64,000 nt of DNA, taken from contig NZ_CP070304.1 in NCBI RefSeq assembly GCF_016917355.1, positions 5,166,361-5,230,360 on the forward strand, in the 5' to 3' direction. Positions 1-9,464 of this stretch are shown here, one piece after another. Made by a program: the position numbers and the translations under genes. Source of the stretch: Glaciimonas sp. PAMC28666 (GTDB taxonomy: Bacteria > Pseudomonadota > Gammaproteobacteria > Burkholderiales > Burkholderiaceae_D). How positions within the stretch are numbered: the first letter of the stretch is position 1; each line of letters starts with the position of its first letter. The notes under the pieces were generated by a model. It saw only the letters and a list, made by a program, of their open reading frames with translations, was not told where the DNA came from and made no database searches.

Positions 1-1
1 G

Positions 2-2458
2 CCGTCCTTGCAGACCATCGTCCGACTTGATAATGGCGCTCTGCCGAACACAATTGCCCAACCGATCTATTCGCTGGAGCAATTGTGCGAAGAAAGTGAT
101 GCGAGCGGTTGCGTGTGGCGGCGCTTTCCATTCAACCAGCCGCTTTTCATCATGTTCTCATCGGGCACCACTGGCAAGCCGAAGTGCATCGTGCATGGTG
201 CCGGGGGCAGCTTACTCGAACACCTCAAGGAGCATCGATTACATAGCGACTTGCGGCCAGGTGACAAGTTGTTCTTCCACACTAGTTGTGCGTGGATGAT
301 GTGGAATTGGCAGTTATCCGCATTAGCGTCAGGGGTTGAGATCGTTACCTTTGACGGACCGATCTCGTCCGCCGATACCTTATGGCGGCTGGTCGCAGAT
401 GAGCACGTTACCGTATTTGGGACAAGTCCCGCTTATCTGAAGATGTGCCAGGATGCCGGCCTTTCACCGAAACAGCAATTTGATCTCAATGCGTTGCGCG
501 CGATACTATCCACCGGGTCGGTATTGTTTGATGCGCAGTTCGACTGGGTACGCGATCACGTCAAGGCGCTCCCACTGCAGTCTATTTCAGGGGGCACTGA
601 CATCCTCGGCTGCTTTGTGCTGGGAAATCCCGATCTACCGGTGGTTGTCGGTATGGCCCAATGCAAGAGTCTTGCGCTTGATGTGCAGGCCTGGCATGAG
701 GGGGTACGCTGCAATGGTGTAGGTCAATTAGTCTGCACCAACCCTTTCCCTTCCCGTCCGCTTGGTTTTTTTGGCGACGCCGACGGCACTCGCTTCCACG
801 CAGCCTATTTCGCAGACAACCCTGGGGTCTGGACTCACGGGGACTTTATCGCATTTTCTGAGGAAGGTGCTGCCCGACTGCACGGTCGTTCTGACGGCCT
901 GTTGAATGTGCGCGGCGTGAATGTGGGGCCGGGGGAAATCTACCGCATATTGAGTGATAGTGCTTTCGTCCGCGAGGCGATCGTAGTCCAGCAGCAGCCA
1001 TCGGTAGGATCGGCCAGCGACTCGGAAAGGTGTGAAGCGCGCGTCGTACTGCTGATAGTCTTGCAGCCTGGGATTGTGCTGAGCTCTACCCTGGCTGCTC
1101 AGTTGCGTCGCAATCTCGCACATCGTGCCACACCAGCGCACGTTCCAGACCGGATCATCGCGGTAGATGCATTGCCGGTTACACACAGCGGCAAACTGTC
1201 TGAATCAGCGGTACGCGACGCCGTCAACGGGTTGCCCGTCAGGAACGCAGCTGCATTAAAAAATCCCGAGTGTCTTGATGCGATCCAAAACCATCCGGCC
1301 CTGCATTTGGGGCGGAGACCGTTGCCGCCGGTAGGCGAGTCCCGCGAACAGCTTGAACGGCATTTGCTGGCGCAATGGGAAAATATCCTGGCAATCGCGC
1401 CGATAGGTCGTGAAGAAAATTTCTTCGATCTGGGCGGCCATTCGTTACTGGCGGTAAGATTACTTGCGGAAATAAATCGATCTACCGGACGCATCATTGC
1501 GCTCTCGACGTTGCTCAACGCACCCACCGTCGCGGGCCTGACTGCGGCAATCGACCATAGTGAGGAATCGTCTTCATCGTCGACCCTCGTCCAAATGCGT
1601 TCTGGCAGTGGCACCCCCTTATTCCTTGCACCGAGCGTGAGCGGTTCGGTAATGGAATGCTGGGCACTGATTGGGGCGCTGCAAACTCTACGGCCGGTGT
1701 ATGGGATTCTGGCGCACGGTCTTGACGGCGAACAGCCACTACAGCTGCGCGTGGAAGATATGGCAGCTAGCTACATCGAACAGATGCGCACCGTTCAACC
1801 GAGTGGACCGTATGCACTGGCCGGCTACTCGTTCGGCGGTCTGATCGCCTTAGAGATTGCCCAACAGCTACGCCGCTCCGGCGAGCAGATTGAATTTCTC
1901 TGCCTGATCGATACTTATGTGCATGAACGATGGCTGACATGGAGCGCGCGCCTGCGACACCTTGGTCGTACTGTGAAACGCCACCGGCGACACCTTCGTA
2001 CGGTGCCTGGCTCGCAAATTTTTCCTTATTTGATGGGTCGGGTGAGGAACCGCTTCGAGATCATCCCGCACAACTTAGATGCTTTTACCGCGGGGTTACC
2101 TCAAGCGCTACGACGCGTGCGCGAGGCAATGTGGGCGGCCATGAAGGCCTACAAGACGCCTCCTTATGATGCAAGCATTATCGTCTACCTGCGCGCAGCA
2201 ATACGCCAGGAAGAATGGGGCGATCCCACTATGCGGTTGCGCCACCTGGGACAGGTCGGCCTAACGATTATAGAAGTACCGGGCAATCATAATGACATGC
2301 TCAGCGAGCCGAACGTTCAAGAAGTTGCTGCAGCATTGGATCGAGCACTGACGGACAGTTTTTGTTGTGTTCACACGAATAAGTATGTTTTCAGCGGGTC
2401 CCGCCCCGTCCCTCTCCAATTGGAAAACCCTATTCAGCCAATGTGTGAAACGCGGTGA
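2..2458 (+). CDS. NRPS-like enzyme, adenylation-carrier-thioesterase (5' end missing)
   Basis: The frame is open from the first bases, so the gene begins upstream of the window; the TTG at base 8 is only the first possible start and residues are counted from it. Three domains remain. First is the rear of an adenylate-forming domain resembling acetoacetyl-CoA synthetases, with phosphate-binding SSGTTGKPK at 51-59, a GGTDILG segment near 197 and a lysine in HSGK near 395. Second is a carrier protein with the phosphopantetheine serine S479 in LGGHSLL. Third is an alpha/beta-hydrolase thioesterase with nucleophile S608 in GYSFGG. There is no condensation domain, so I infer that it activates one carboxylic acid, loads it on its own carrier and releases it by hydrolysis or transfer. 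A cytosolic enzyme is likely. The substrate is not readable. It needs a phosphopantetheinyl transferase; one is encoded near base 58200. Confidence 0.85.
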   Translation, partial: PSLQTIVRLDNGALPNTIAQPIYSLEQLCEESDASGCVWRRFPFNQPLFIMFSSGTTGKPKCIVHGAGGSLLEHLKEHRLHSDLRPGDKLFFHTSCAWMMWNWQLSALASGVEIVTFDGPISSADTLWRLVADEHVTVFGTSPAYLKMCQDAGLSPKQQFDLNALRAILSTGSVLFDAQFDWVRDHVKALPLQSISGGTDILGCFVLGNPDLPVVVGMAQCKSLALDVQAWHEGVRCNGVGQLVCTNPFPSRPLGFFGDADGTRFHAAYFADNPGVWTHGDFIAFSEEGAARLHGRSDGLLNVRGVNVGPGEIYRILSDSAFVREAIVVQQQPSVGSASDSERCEARVVLLIVLQPGIVLSSTLAAQLRRNLAHRATPAHVPDRIIAVDALPVTHSGKLSESAVRDAVNGLPVRNAAALKNPECLDAIQNHPALHLGRRPLPPVGESREQLERHLLAQWENILAIAPIGREENFFDLGGHSLLAVRLLAEINRSTGRIIALSTLLNAPTVAGLTAAIDHSEESSSSSTLVQMRSGSGTPLFLAPSVSGSVMECWALIGALQTLRPVYGILAHGLDGEQPLQLRVEDMAASYIEQMRTVQPSGPYALAGYSFGGLIALEIAQQLRRSGEQIEFLCLIDTYVHERWLTWSARLRHLGRTVKRHRRHLRTVPGSQIFPYLMGRVRNRFEIIPHNLDAFTAGLPQALRRVREAMWAAMKAYKTPPYDASIIVYLRAAIRQEEWGDPTMRLRHLGQVGLTIIEVPGNHNDMLSEPNVQEVAAALDRALTDSFCCVHTNKYVFSGSRPVPLQLENPIQPMCETR

Positions 2459-2778
2459 CGTTAATTATTTTTGCTACATTCGATCATGTTGACCTTCGCG
2501 AATCGATGTACGTTAGTTCGTTTTAAGATCTTCGCCAATGCTGCTGCGAATGCTTTAATGGGCACGAACTGACGACGGCGTTGGCCGCCGCCAGAGAATA
2601 CGATTGGTGAGTTCGAACAGCAGCGAGCCGACATGACCATTTTTTCTCGCGAAGGGATCAGAATCGAACTGCTGTAAAGCACCTCATTTTAGATCGCTCA
2701 TTTTTTATTCTCGCAAAGATAATCGAATTTCCAATCCGCCTATATTGCCATTTTTCATGCGGCTACGGCACGGCCGGA
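2459..2778. other. Intergenic gap, possible faint transposase remnant
   Basis: No gene is supported here. On the plus strand, about 2573-2677, a short open stretch without a start (beginning RRRWPPPE and ending in EGIRIELL) faintly recalls the N-terminal helix-turn-helix part of IS3/IS66 OrfA proteins. It is too short and diverged to call an insertion sequence. Confidence 0.25.
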
Positions 2779-3801
2779 TTACAGCCCGAATCCTTTAGGA
2801 TTCAGCATTTGCCACCGCCAATGGTCTGCGCACATCTCACCCAAATTTTTTTGGGCCTCCCAATTCAATAATTTTTTCGCTTCCGATGGGTCCGCGCAAT
2901 ATTCTGCGATGTCTCCGGGGCGCCGTGGCGTGATCTCATAGGGTATTGCGCGACCACTAGCGGCTTCAAACGCACGGACCATCTCAAGCACGCTATATCC
3001 CGTACCTGTACCCAGATTCAGGGTAAAACCTTTACCTGTTGCAAATAGCGTCTTTAAGGCCGCGACATGCCCTAGAGCCAGATCGACCACGTGGATATAG
3101 TCGCGTACGCCAGTACCGTCCGGCGTTGGATAGTCATCCCCAAACACCGCGAGTCGCTGGCGTCGGCCGACGGCGACTTGCGCAATAAACGGCATCAGGT
3201 TATTTGGAATACCTTTCGGATCTTCGCCAATCAACCCGCTGGGATGAGCTCCGACGGGATTGAAATATCGCAAAATTCCAAAGGGCCACGATGCATCCGA
3301 TGCTGCAACGTCTTCCAATATTTGCTCGATTATAAGCTTGGATCTTCCGTAAGGATTGGTCGAACACAAAGGCGCTGACTCGTGAATTGGAACGGACCGG
3401 GGGTTGCCATAAACGGTCGCCGACGAACTAAAAACGAAATTTTTAACTTTGGCTTTTGCAAGCGCGCGCAATAACGTAACGGTACCGGATACGTTGTTAT
3501 CAAAATAATGTAAAGGATTTGCAACTGATTCACCCACCGCCTTCAGACCGGCGAAATGAATCGCCGCGTCAATTGTGTGCGCCTGTAACATCGAGTCTAG
3601 TGCCGCGGAGTTACGTACATCGGCTTCATAAAAGGTCATGCTGTGATTAGCAATTTTCTCTACACGTACTATGGCTTCATAGGTGCTGTTACTAAAGTTA
3701 TCGAGCCCGACTACAGAGTACCCCGATAGCAGCAATTCGGCGCACGTGTGTGAGCCAATATAGCCAGAGGCGCCTGTTACTAAAATAGTTTTATTTTTCA
3801 T
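2779..3801 (-). CDS. galE: UDP-glucose 4-epimerase
   Basis: GalE interconverts UDP-glucose and UDP-galactose in the cytosol, using bound NAD. The 340-residue product has the family's usual length. It begins MKNKTILVTGASGYIGS, with the NAD-binding TGASGYIG Rossmann motif, the serine of FSSSATVYG and the catalytic YGRSK tyrosine-lysine pair. The ATG chosen sits ten codons inside the longest frame, whose only earlier start is a TTG; no clear Shine-Dalgarno precedes either. It is transcribed away from the mutase fusion gene on the plus strand. UDP-galactose is the substrate of UDP-galactopyranose mutase, so its position beside that gene is suggestive. Confidence 0.95.
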   Translation of the reverse strand: MKNKTILVTGASGYIGSHTCAELLLSGYSVVGLDNFSNSTYEAIVRVEKIANHSMTFYEADVRNSAALDSMLQAHTIDAAIHFAGLKAVGESVANPLHYFDNNVSGTVTLLRALAKAKVKNFVFSSSATVYGNPRSVPIHESAPLCSTNPYGRSKLIIEQILEDVAASDASWPFGILRYFNPVGAHPSGLIGEDPKGIPNNLMPFIAQVAVGRRQRLAVFGDDYPTPDGTGVRDYIHVVDLALGHVAALKTLFATGKGFTLNLGTGTGYSVLEMVRAFEAASGRAIPYEITPRRPGDIAEYCADPSEAKKLLNWEAQKNLGEMCADHWRWQMLNPKGFGL

Positions 3802-4548
3802 AGCTATTAAATATAAAAAATACGACAAGCTTAGTGAGAATTACTGTCGAATCATTGATTGGCTTCGATGGCTATCTTTACCAGAAAGCGCGAGAGATAG
3901 CGTCTAATCACTGCGAACTCTGCAAACAGACAGGGGCAATAAAACAGGTAAAATTTAATCGAATTGACTTCAACCTGGAGCAAGCATTATTGACTCATGA
4001 TGCAATGAAACCGGAGGGTGGGTGCAACAAGAATATATTTTTAATCTTGTTATTGTCACTATAAACCGGCATCTCTCAAAAGGTAAGCAGGGAATACATT
4101 TTGGCCGTTTTTACGGCTGGGTGACAAATCCTACGAAAACATCGGGCTTTACCTGATGGTAGATTCTCAAAAATTCCATATGCTATCTGACATCGTAGGA
4201 CCTGATCGCTAGAATCAAAGTCATGACTCCAAAGGACTTTTTGCTTGAGAAAAAATGCCTTTGTTACCTATGTGATTGGTTGCCCGTAGCCGACGAAGAA
4301 GCGAAAATTTTTCCTGAAAATCGGTCGGAGTACGCTCGGTCTTTTATCGTTCGGAGAGGAAATTCGGCTTTTGGGGAGGGTTCAGTAACCTGTGAATCTA
4401 TATGGGAGTTTTCATACCTCGATAGCATTCTTTAATGATGCGTACCAGCATGTTGCTGACCAGTTTGGCCGGTAACGTTAAGACCTCATTTGCTTTCTGG
4501 GAAGGATCTTAGAAATGTGTCTGGATACACTGCGGCTGGTCAGATTAA
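3802..4548. other. Divergent intergenic region between galE and the GH1-GT-mutase gene
   Basis: About 750 bases upstream of both flanking genes, presumably holding both promoters. Visible structure: an 8-base inverted repeat (4129-4136 and 4193-4200, TCCTACGA/TCGTAGGA, 56 bases apart) and a small hairpin near 4103 (GCCGT-TTT-ACGGC type). Two short frames (3834-4064 and 4223-4435) have no ribosome-binding site and no recognisable family, so I do not call them genes. Confidence 0.4.
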
Positions 4549-7500
4549 ATGCGTAGCGCGACCCCGAGCGTATACGGCTCGTTTTGGCAGGCGGGGTACG
4601 AGGGCGCAGACCACGTCAACTACGCGCAACAGCCTGTATCGATGAACGTCATTACCGGACACATAGATCGGGTGCGCACGGATTATGCACTGCTACGTCA
4701 ATTCGACATTCGGACGGTAAGAGAAACCGTCGGTTGGCGTCTGGTTGAGCGCGACGGTGAATTCGATTTCTCGCTAATCGCAACGCGCGCACGCGTCGCG
4801 CAGGAAATGGGCTTACAAATATGTTGGACCTTTTGTCACTACGGTTGGCCGTCCGATATAGATGTGTATGGACCGGATTTTATTCCCCGGTTTGCCCGAT
4901 TCTGTCGTCATGTCGCGGCTTATTTGGCACCTTTTTCGGTGGGGATTCCTATTTTTTCACCGATCAACGAAATATCCTTTACCAGTTGGGGACTATCGAT
5001 TGGCATGTTTCATTGCCTGAATATGGATCACAACACCGCAGCGGAGGAAGGGAAGCGGCAATTAGTGCGCGCCGCCATAGCTGGATGCGATGCCATCTGG
5101 GAGAGTATCCCGCAGGCGCGTATCCTGCATTGCGATCCGCTGATTCATCTGGTTTCACCAGAAAACCAAGATGACGGTGGCGAGGCACGAGATATTCGTT
5201 CTTCACAATTTGATGCATGGGACATGCTGTGTGGACGCAAAGACCCGGAGCTGGGCGGCGCGCCGCGTTATCTGGATTTGATGGGAGCCAATTATTATCA
5301 CGGCAATCAGTGGGAAAGCCGTACCAATAAGAAATTATGTTGGCATCTTGCAGATCGGCGTCGCGTACCTTTGCACCATTTACTGGTTGAGTTATACGAG
5401 CGTTACCGGCGACCTCTACTGGTGGCGGAAACCAGCCACGTAGGCAGCGGACGCGGAATCTGGATGCGGGAAATCGCCGAGGAAGTTGCACATGCGGTGC
5501 AAAAAGGAGTTGATCTGAGCGGCATCTGTATCTATCCGATTATTGACCGCCCAGATTGGAACGATCCATGTTGTTGGCATCGCAGCGGCTTGTGGGATGT
5601 TGCGCCAACGCAGGCAGATCCTCTGGAACGCATATTGTGCCTGCCTTATGCGGCGGCCATCCGGCAGGCACAACAGTTGACTCAAAACCTTTGCACAACC
5701 AATGCCCTGCCAGGGCGAAAGGAGCGCACCATGCCCACCATTATTGTGTTCTGCCATCTTCGCTGGGATTTTGTTTATCAACGGCCGCAACAATTGCTGT
5801 CGCGTATGGCACAGCATTACAAAATTTTATTTATCGAAGAACCGTTATTCCATGACGGCGAAAGTTTCATGGAAGTCTTCGAGATCGCTCCAAACGTCAC
5901 GGTGTACCGGCCTAATACGCCGATCAGCGCGGCAGGTTTTCACGACGATCAGTTGCCAATCCTAAAACCTCTTCTCGCGCAGATCGTGACCACCGATGAT
6001 CATCCTATCGTATGGTTTTACACCCCCATGGCACTGCCTTTGCTACAAGAATTGCAACCTGGTTTGGTCGTCTACGATTGTATGGATGAATTATCTGGCT
6101 TCAAAAATTCGCCCAAGCAATTGCTTCAAAGGGAGTCCGCGCTACTCAATATTGCGGACGTGTTATTCACCGGCGGGCCCAGTCTCTACGAAGCAAAACG
6201 TAAGCGGCATCACAATGCGTATTGTTTTCCGAGTAGCGTCGATGTCATTCATTTCGAACAAGCGCTTGACCGGACGAATGCACACCCTGCCCAGGACGAT
6301 ATCGATTACCCACGCTTGGGATTTTTTGGCGTGATCGATGAACGCTTTGACGCGGCGTTGATTACTGCGCTGGCTTGCGCCCACCCAGAGTGGCAGATCG
6401 TATTGGTGGGACCAGTCGTAAAAATCGATCCGATAACATTGCCGCGCGGGCCAAATATTCATTATCTGGGCCAGCAGCCTTACAAAGTTTTACCGCAGTT
6501 GCTGGCCGGTTGGGATGTCTGCCTGCTGCCGTTCGCGCTGAACGATGCAACCCGGTATATCAGCCCCACCAAGGTACTCGAATATATGGCGGCAGAATTA
6601 CCTATAGTCAGCACCGCCATCGCTGACGTTGAACAACCGTACGGCGCCATAGTGACCGTCGCACGCGACATACCTGCTTTTATCGCAGGATGCGAGCAAG
6701 CCCTGGCTCTGACGGTGCCGCAAAAATCGGCATTAATTGCCAAGATGCGTGCCGTCGTGGCTGCGACATCATGGGATGATACTGTGGCGCAGATGAACGC
6801 TCTTTTAAAACAGAGCATCGCGAAAAAGCAACAGGTAACGTTGCCCGCGCCGACCGAGGTTATTGGTTTTACCGATGAAACCGAGCGCGAGGAACTAGAG
6901 ATGCATGGAGCCCTACAATTTTCTCCTTGCGTTATCGTCGGAGCGGGGCCTACCGGTCTAAGTGCAGCGTACCATTATGGCGAAGGCGCAATCCTGGTCG
7001 AAAAAAATGCCGAAGTTGGGGGCTGGTGCCGTTCGGTGAAGGATCGGGGTTTCACTTTCGATCATGCGGGCCACATCATGTTCTCGAACGACCCTTACGT
7101 TCTGAACCTGTATAAGATTTTACTGGGCGACAATCTGCATTGGCAAAATCGCGAAGCATGGATCTATAGCAAAGGTGTGCATACGCGCTATCCCTTTCAA
7201 GGTGCGTTGTACGGGCTTCCTCCAGCGGTAATTACTGAATGTCTCCTGGGAGCGATTGAAGCGCGCTACGGGACGCAGGATACACTGCGTCCAAGGAATC
7301 TCATCGGTATCTGCGGCGCGCAGATGGAAAAGTTGCCTCCTGTGGAGGATTGTTGCGGCGACGGAACCATAGGTTCGGATGGCTTGGTTACTTCAGCAGT
7401 TCAGGTGCCGGAACCGCCTAATTTCGAACAGTTTATTTATAAGGTTTGGGGTGCCGGCATCGCTAGACACTTTGCGATTCCATACAACAAAAAGCTGTGG

Positions 7501-8367
7501 ACCGTGCCGTTGACGGAAATGGAAACCTCATGGCTCGGCGGCAGGGTTCCTCTGCCCGATTTAAAGGAAATTATTCACGGTGCTCTTGAGCCAGTAGCCA
7601 AGCCCATGGGACCAAACGCGCATTTTGGCTACCCATTAAAGGGTGGCTTTCAGGCCCTCATGAATGGCTTCCTGCCTCATATAAAAGGGAAAGTTGCCAC
7701 CTCGACCGAGATTGTTCAGTTGCTGCCGCGCGAACATATCGTCACACTGTCTGACGGAAGACGTGTCCATTATGACCATTTGATCAGCACCATGCCGTTA
7801 CCGGAACTGGTGAAATTGATCGGCAAGGAGGCACCCGCCGCTGTGCGGGCGGCCGCCCTCGCACTGCGCTATGTTTCGATACGCTGCGTAAATCTAGGAG
7901 TTGCCCGAGAAAACGTCACGGATAAGCACTGGATCTATTACCCTGAAGACTCTATTTTCCATCGCATTTTTGTTCAAGGGAATACCAGTCCTCTTTGCAA
8001 TCCACCGGGCGGTTTCGGATTGACTTGCGAGATTTCTTATTCGCCCTGGAAACCGCTGCCATTTGAAGGACAGGACCTGATTAATCGTTGCGTCGCCGAT
8101 TGCGTAAAAGTCGGCATGCTGACATCGGATGATAAATTACTCGTTAGTAATCTGGTCGATATTCCGTACGCTTACGTCGTCTATGATCATGCGCGACTGT
8201 CTAACGTCGCCACAATCAAAACCTGGTTGGCACAACACGATGTGGTGTTAGCAGGGCGCTATAGCGAGTGGGAATATTACAACTCGGATCACGCATTTTT
8301 AGCCGGAAAAAAAGCGGCAGAAGCAATATTGGCGGGGCAATATAAAAAACAGATGAACGCAGAGTAG
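4549..8367 (+). CDS. Fusion: GH1-like glycosidase, glycosyltransferase, UDP-galactopyranose-mutase-like flavoprotein
   Basis: One 1272-residue frame carries three enzymes usually found as separate proteins. Residues 1-375 resemble glycoside hydrolase family 1: INE with E141 as probable acid/base and AET with E294 as probable nucleophile. Residues about 395-760 are a GT-B-like glycosyltransferase beginning at MPTIIVFCHLRW and containing SPTKVLEYMA. Residues about 785-1270 are an FAD-binding protein related to UDP-galactopyranose mutase and protoporphyrinogen-oxidase-like enzymes, with GAGPTGLS from 798 and GGWCRS just after. The combination suggests synthesis or remodelling of a hexose-containing, perhaps galactofuranose-containing, glycan. 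No signal peptide is seen, so it should act in the cytosol. A strong internal ribosome-binding site precedes residue 395, so a second protein may start there. The first ATG has only a weak ribosome-binding site but keeps the conserved N terminus. Exact sugar substrates are unknown. Confidence 0.85.
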   Translation: MRSATPSVYGSFWQAGYEGADHVNYAQQPVSMNVITGHIDRVRTDYALLRQFDIRTVRETVGWRLVERDGEFDFSLIATRARVAQEMGLQICWTFCHYGWPSDIDVYGPDFIPRFARFCRHVAAYLAPFSVGIPIFSPINEISFTSWGLSIGMFHCLNMDHNTAAEEGKRQLVRAAIAGCDAIWESIPQARILHCDPLIHLVSPENQDDGGEARDIRSSQFDAWDMLCGRKDPELGGAPRYLDLMGANYYHGNQWESRTNKKLCWHLADRRRVPLHHLLVELYERYRRPLLVAETSHVGSGRGIWMREIAEEVAHAVQKGVDLSGICIYPIIDRPDWNDPCCWHRSGLWDVAPTQADPLERILCLPYAAAIRQAQQLTQNLCTTNALPGRKERTMPTIIVFCHLRWDFVYQRPQQLLSRMAQHYKILFIEEPLFHDGESFMEVFEIAPNVTVYRPNTPISAAGFHDDQLPILKPLLAQIVTTDDHPIVWFYTPMALPLLQELQPGLVVYDCMDELSGFKNSPKQLLQRESALLNIADVLFTGGPSLYEAKRKRHHNAYCFPSSVDVIHFEQALDRTNAHPAQDDIDYPRLGFFGVIDERFDAALITALACAHPEWQIVLVGPVVKIDPITLPRGPNIHYLGQQPYKVLPQLLAGWDVCLLPFALNDATRYISPTKVLEYMAAELPIVSTAIADVEQPYGAIVTVARDIPAFIAGCEQALALTVPQKSALIAKMRAVVAATSWDDTVAQMNALLKQSIAKKQQVTLPAPTEVIGFTDETEREELEMHGALQFSPCVIVGAGPTGLSAAYHYGEGAILVEKNAEVGGWCRSVKDRGFTFDHAGHIMFSNDPYVLNLYKILLGDNLHWQNREAWIYSKGVHTRYPFQGALYGLPPAVITECLLGAIEARYGTQDTLRPRNLIGICGAQMEKLPPVEDCCGDGTIGSDGLVTSAVQVPEPPNFEQFIYKVWGAGIARHFAIPYNKKLWTVPLTEMETSWLGGRVPLPDLKEIIHGALEPVAKPMGPNAHFGYPLKGGFQALMNGFLPHIKGKVATSTEIVQLLPREHIVTLSDGRRVHYDHLISTMPLPELVKLIGKEAPAAVRAAALALRYVSIRCVNLGVARENVTDKHWIYYPEDSIFHRIFVQGNTSPLCNPPGGFGLTCEISYSPWKPLPFEGQDLINRCVADCVKVGMLTSDDKLLVSNLVDIPYAYVVYDHARLSNVATIKTWLAQHDVVLAGRYSEWEYYNSDHAFLAGKKAAEAILAGQYKKQMNAE
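5718..5733 (+). promoter_or_regulatory. Internal Shine-Dalgarno and ATG at the GH1/GT junction
   Basis: AAAGGAG lies six bases before an in-frame ATG (5731) exactly where the glycosyltransferase domain starts. A short hairpin (GCCCTG-C-CAGGGC, 5704-5716) lies immediately upstream. This is a far better initiation site than that of the gene's own start. I infer either internal translation of a GT-mutase protein or a relic of two genes that fused. Confidence 0.6.
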
Positions 8368-8437
8368 AACGGGTGGTAATGGTCATTATTTCACGAGACA
8401 TACTCAGAACATTCAACTCGCACAGATCTTTTCCAGT

Positions 8438-8477
8438 GATCGCCACTGACAATCCGAAAGGATTGTCAGTGGCGATC
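8438..8477. terminator. Perfect 18-base hairpin between convergent genes
   Basis: Two perfectly complementary 18-base arms are separated by a GAAA tetraloop. The right arm covers the stop codon of the minus-strand regulator gene. No T-run follows on either strand, so it is not a classical intrinsic terminator. Its place between convergent genes makes a bidirectional transcript end or RNA-stabilising structure most likely. Confidence 0.5.
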
Positions 8478-9464
8478 GATTTCGCGGAATCTACTCGGCG
8501 GCGTGGCTTCAAATTTTTTCCAGATGCGCCGCAACTGACGCGTTGAGTTAAAGCCTGATTTTTCGGCGATGCGTTCAATATCGAGCTCGGTCTGAAGCAG
8601 TAACTCGCGGGCTAAACCGATGCGAATGCGATGTAGATAATCCACCACGCCGGTGCCTGTATGTTCGCGAAACAGACGCGTCAGATGGCGCTCGCTGCTA
8701 CAGGCGATGTTCGCCAATTGCACCACCGTCCAATCGGCAGAAGGATTGCCAATGATGGCGTCCTGTACGCGATGAATGGCGGGATGCAAGTGATTGCGGA
8801 ATGCCAGCCATGGCGACAGTTGGGGATCGGTGCCGGTGCGCCGCATGTAGATGACCATTGTTCTGGCGATGGCGGCAGCGACTTGGTGCCCTGCGATCCG
8901 GGCGACCACGTGCAACGCCAGATCAATGCCAGCGGTGACGCCTGCGCTGGTATAGGTCAAACCATCTTCTACGAAAATACGGTTTTCCACCACTTGAGCA
9001 CGTGGTGCCAGTTTCCGCAAGTCATCGTAATGGCTATGATGTGTAGTGCATTGTTGCCCATCGAGCAGGCCTGCATAACCGGCCAACAGCGCGCCAGTGC
9101 AAATACACAGCAGGCGATGGGTCGGTTGGACGTGTTGACGTAACCAGGCGACGGTGGCCACCGCGGCAGGACTACTAAAATCGTCATCGTTGCCGGTGCA
9201 ACCCATTAATACCAAGATAGCATCGGGCGGCAAACGCTTGGGCAAGGCGGTGAAACCGGTCAGGTTCAAGCCAATTGAAGTGACGATGTGAGACTCCGCA
9301 CTGATATAGCGCAGGTCAAACAGCGCTGGCCTACCCTCCTTTTCTGCGACACGATTGGCATAACGCAGCACCTCTGCCGGGCCAATAAGGTCCAGCGCGA
9401 GCAGTTTTTCACGCAGCAAAATATAAACGGGAATCGGTTGCTGCGGCGCTGTTATCTGTTCCAT
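8466..9464 (-). CDS. GlxA-type transcriptional regulator (DJ-1/PfpI domain plus AraC HTH)
   Basis: This 332-residue cytosolic regulator has an N-terminal DJ-1/PfpI (class I glutamine amidotransferase-like) domain, about residues 10-190, with CICTGALLAG at the nucleophile elbow. A C-terminal AraC/XylS double helix-turn-helix, about 225-325, includes CSSERHLTRLFREHTG and the closing IAEKSGFNSTRQLRRIWKK region. In the GlxA family the first domain is thought to sense a metabolite rather than catalyse. I start it at MEQITAPQQ, because the longer frame would extend deeper into the preceding gene. Even so it overlaps the upstream DJ-1 gene by 56 bases, so the two are probably translated together. 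Target genes are unknown; the neighbour is the likeliest. Confidence 0.85.
   Translation of the reverse strand: MEQITAPQQPIPVYILLREKLLALDLIGPAEVLRYANRVAEKEGRPALFDLRYISAESHIVTSIGLNLTGFTALPKRLPPDAILVLMGCTGNDDDFSSPAAVATVAWLRQHVQPTHRLLCICTGALLAGYAGLLDGQQCTTHHSHYDDLRKLAPRAQVVENRIFVEDGLTYTSAGVTAGIDLALHVVARIAGHQVAAAIARTMVIYMRRTGTDPQLSPWLAFRNHLHPAIHRVQDAIIGNPSADWTVVQLANIACSSERHLTRLFREHTGTGVVDYLHRIRIGLARELLLQTELDIERIAEKSGFNSTRQLRRIWKKFEATPPSRFREIDRH

Noticed and set aside
2461..2682. 73-codon minus-strand frame after the A-T-TE gene
   Set aside because: No ribosome-binding site and no recognisable family. The plus strand of the same stretch weakly resembles a transposase fragment, which is also too thin to call.
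3834..4435. Two short plus-strand frames upstream of the fusion gene
   Set aside because: No Shine-Dalgarno, no family resemblance, and position in a divergent regulatory region.
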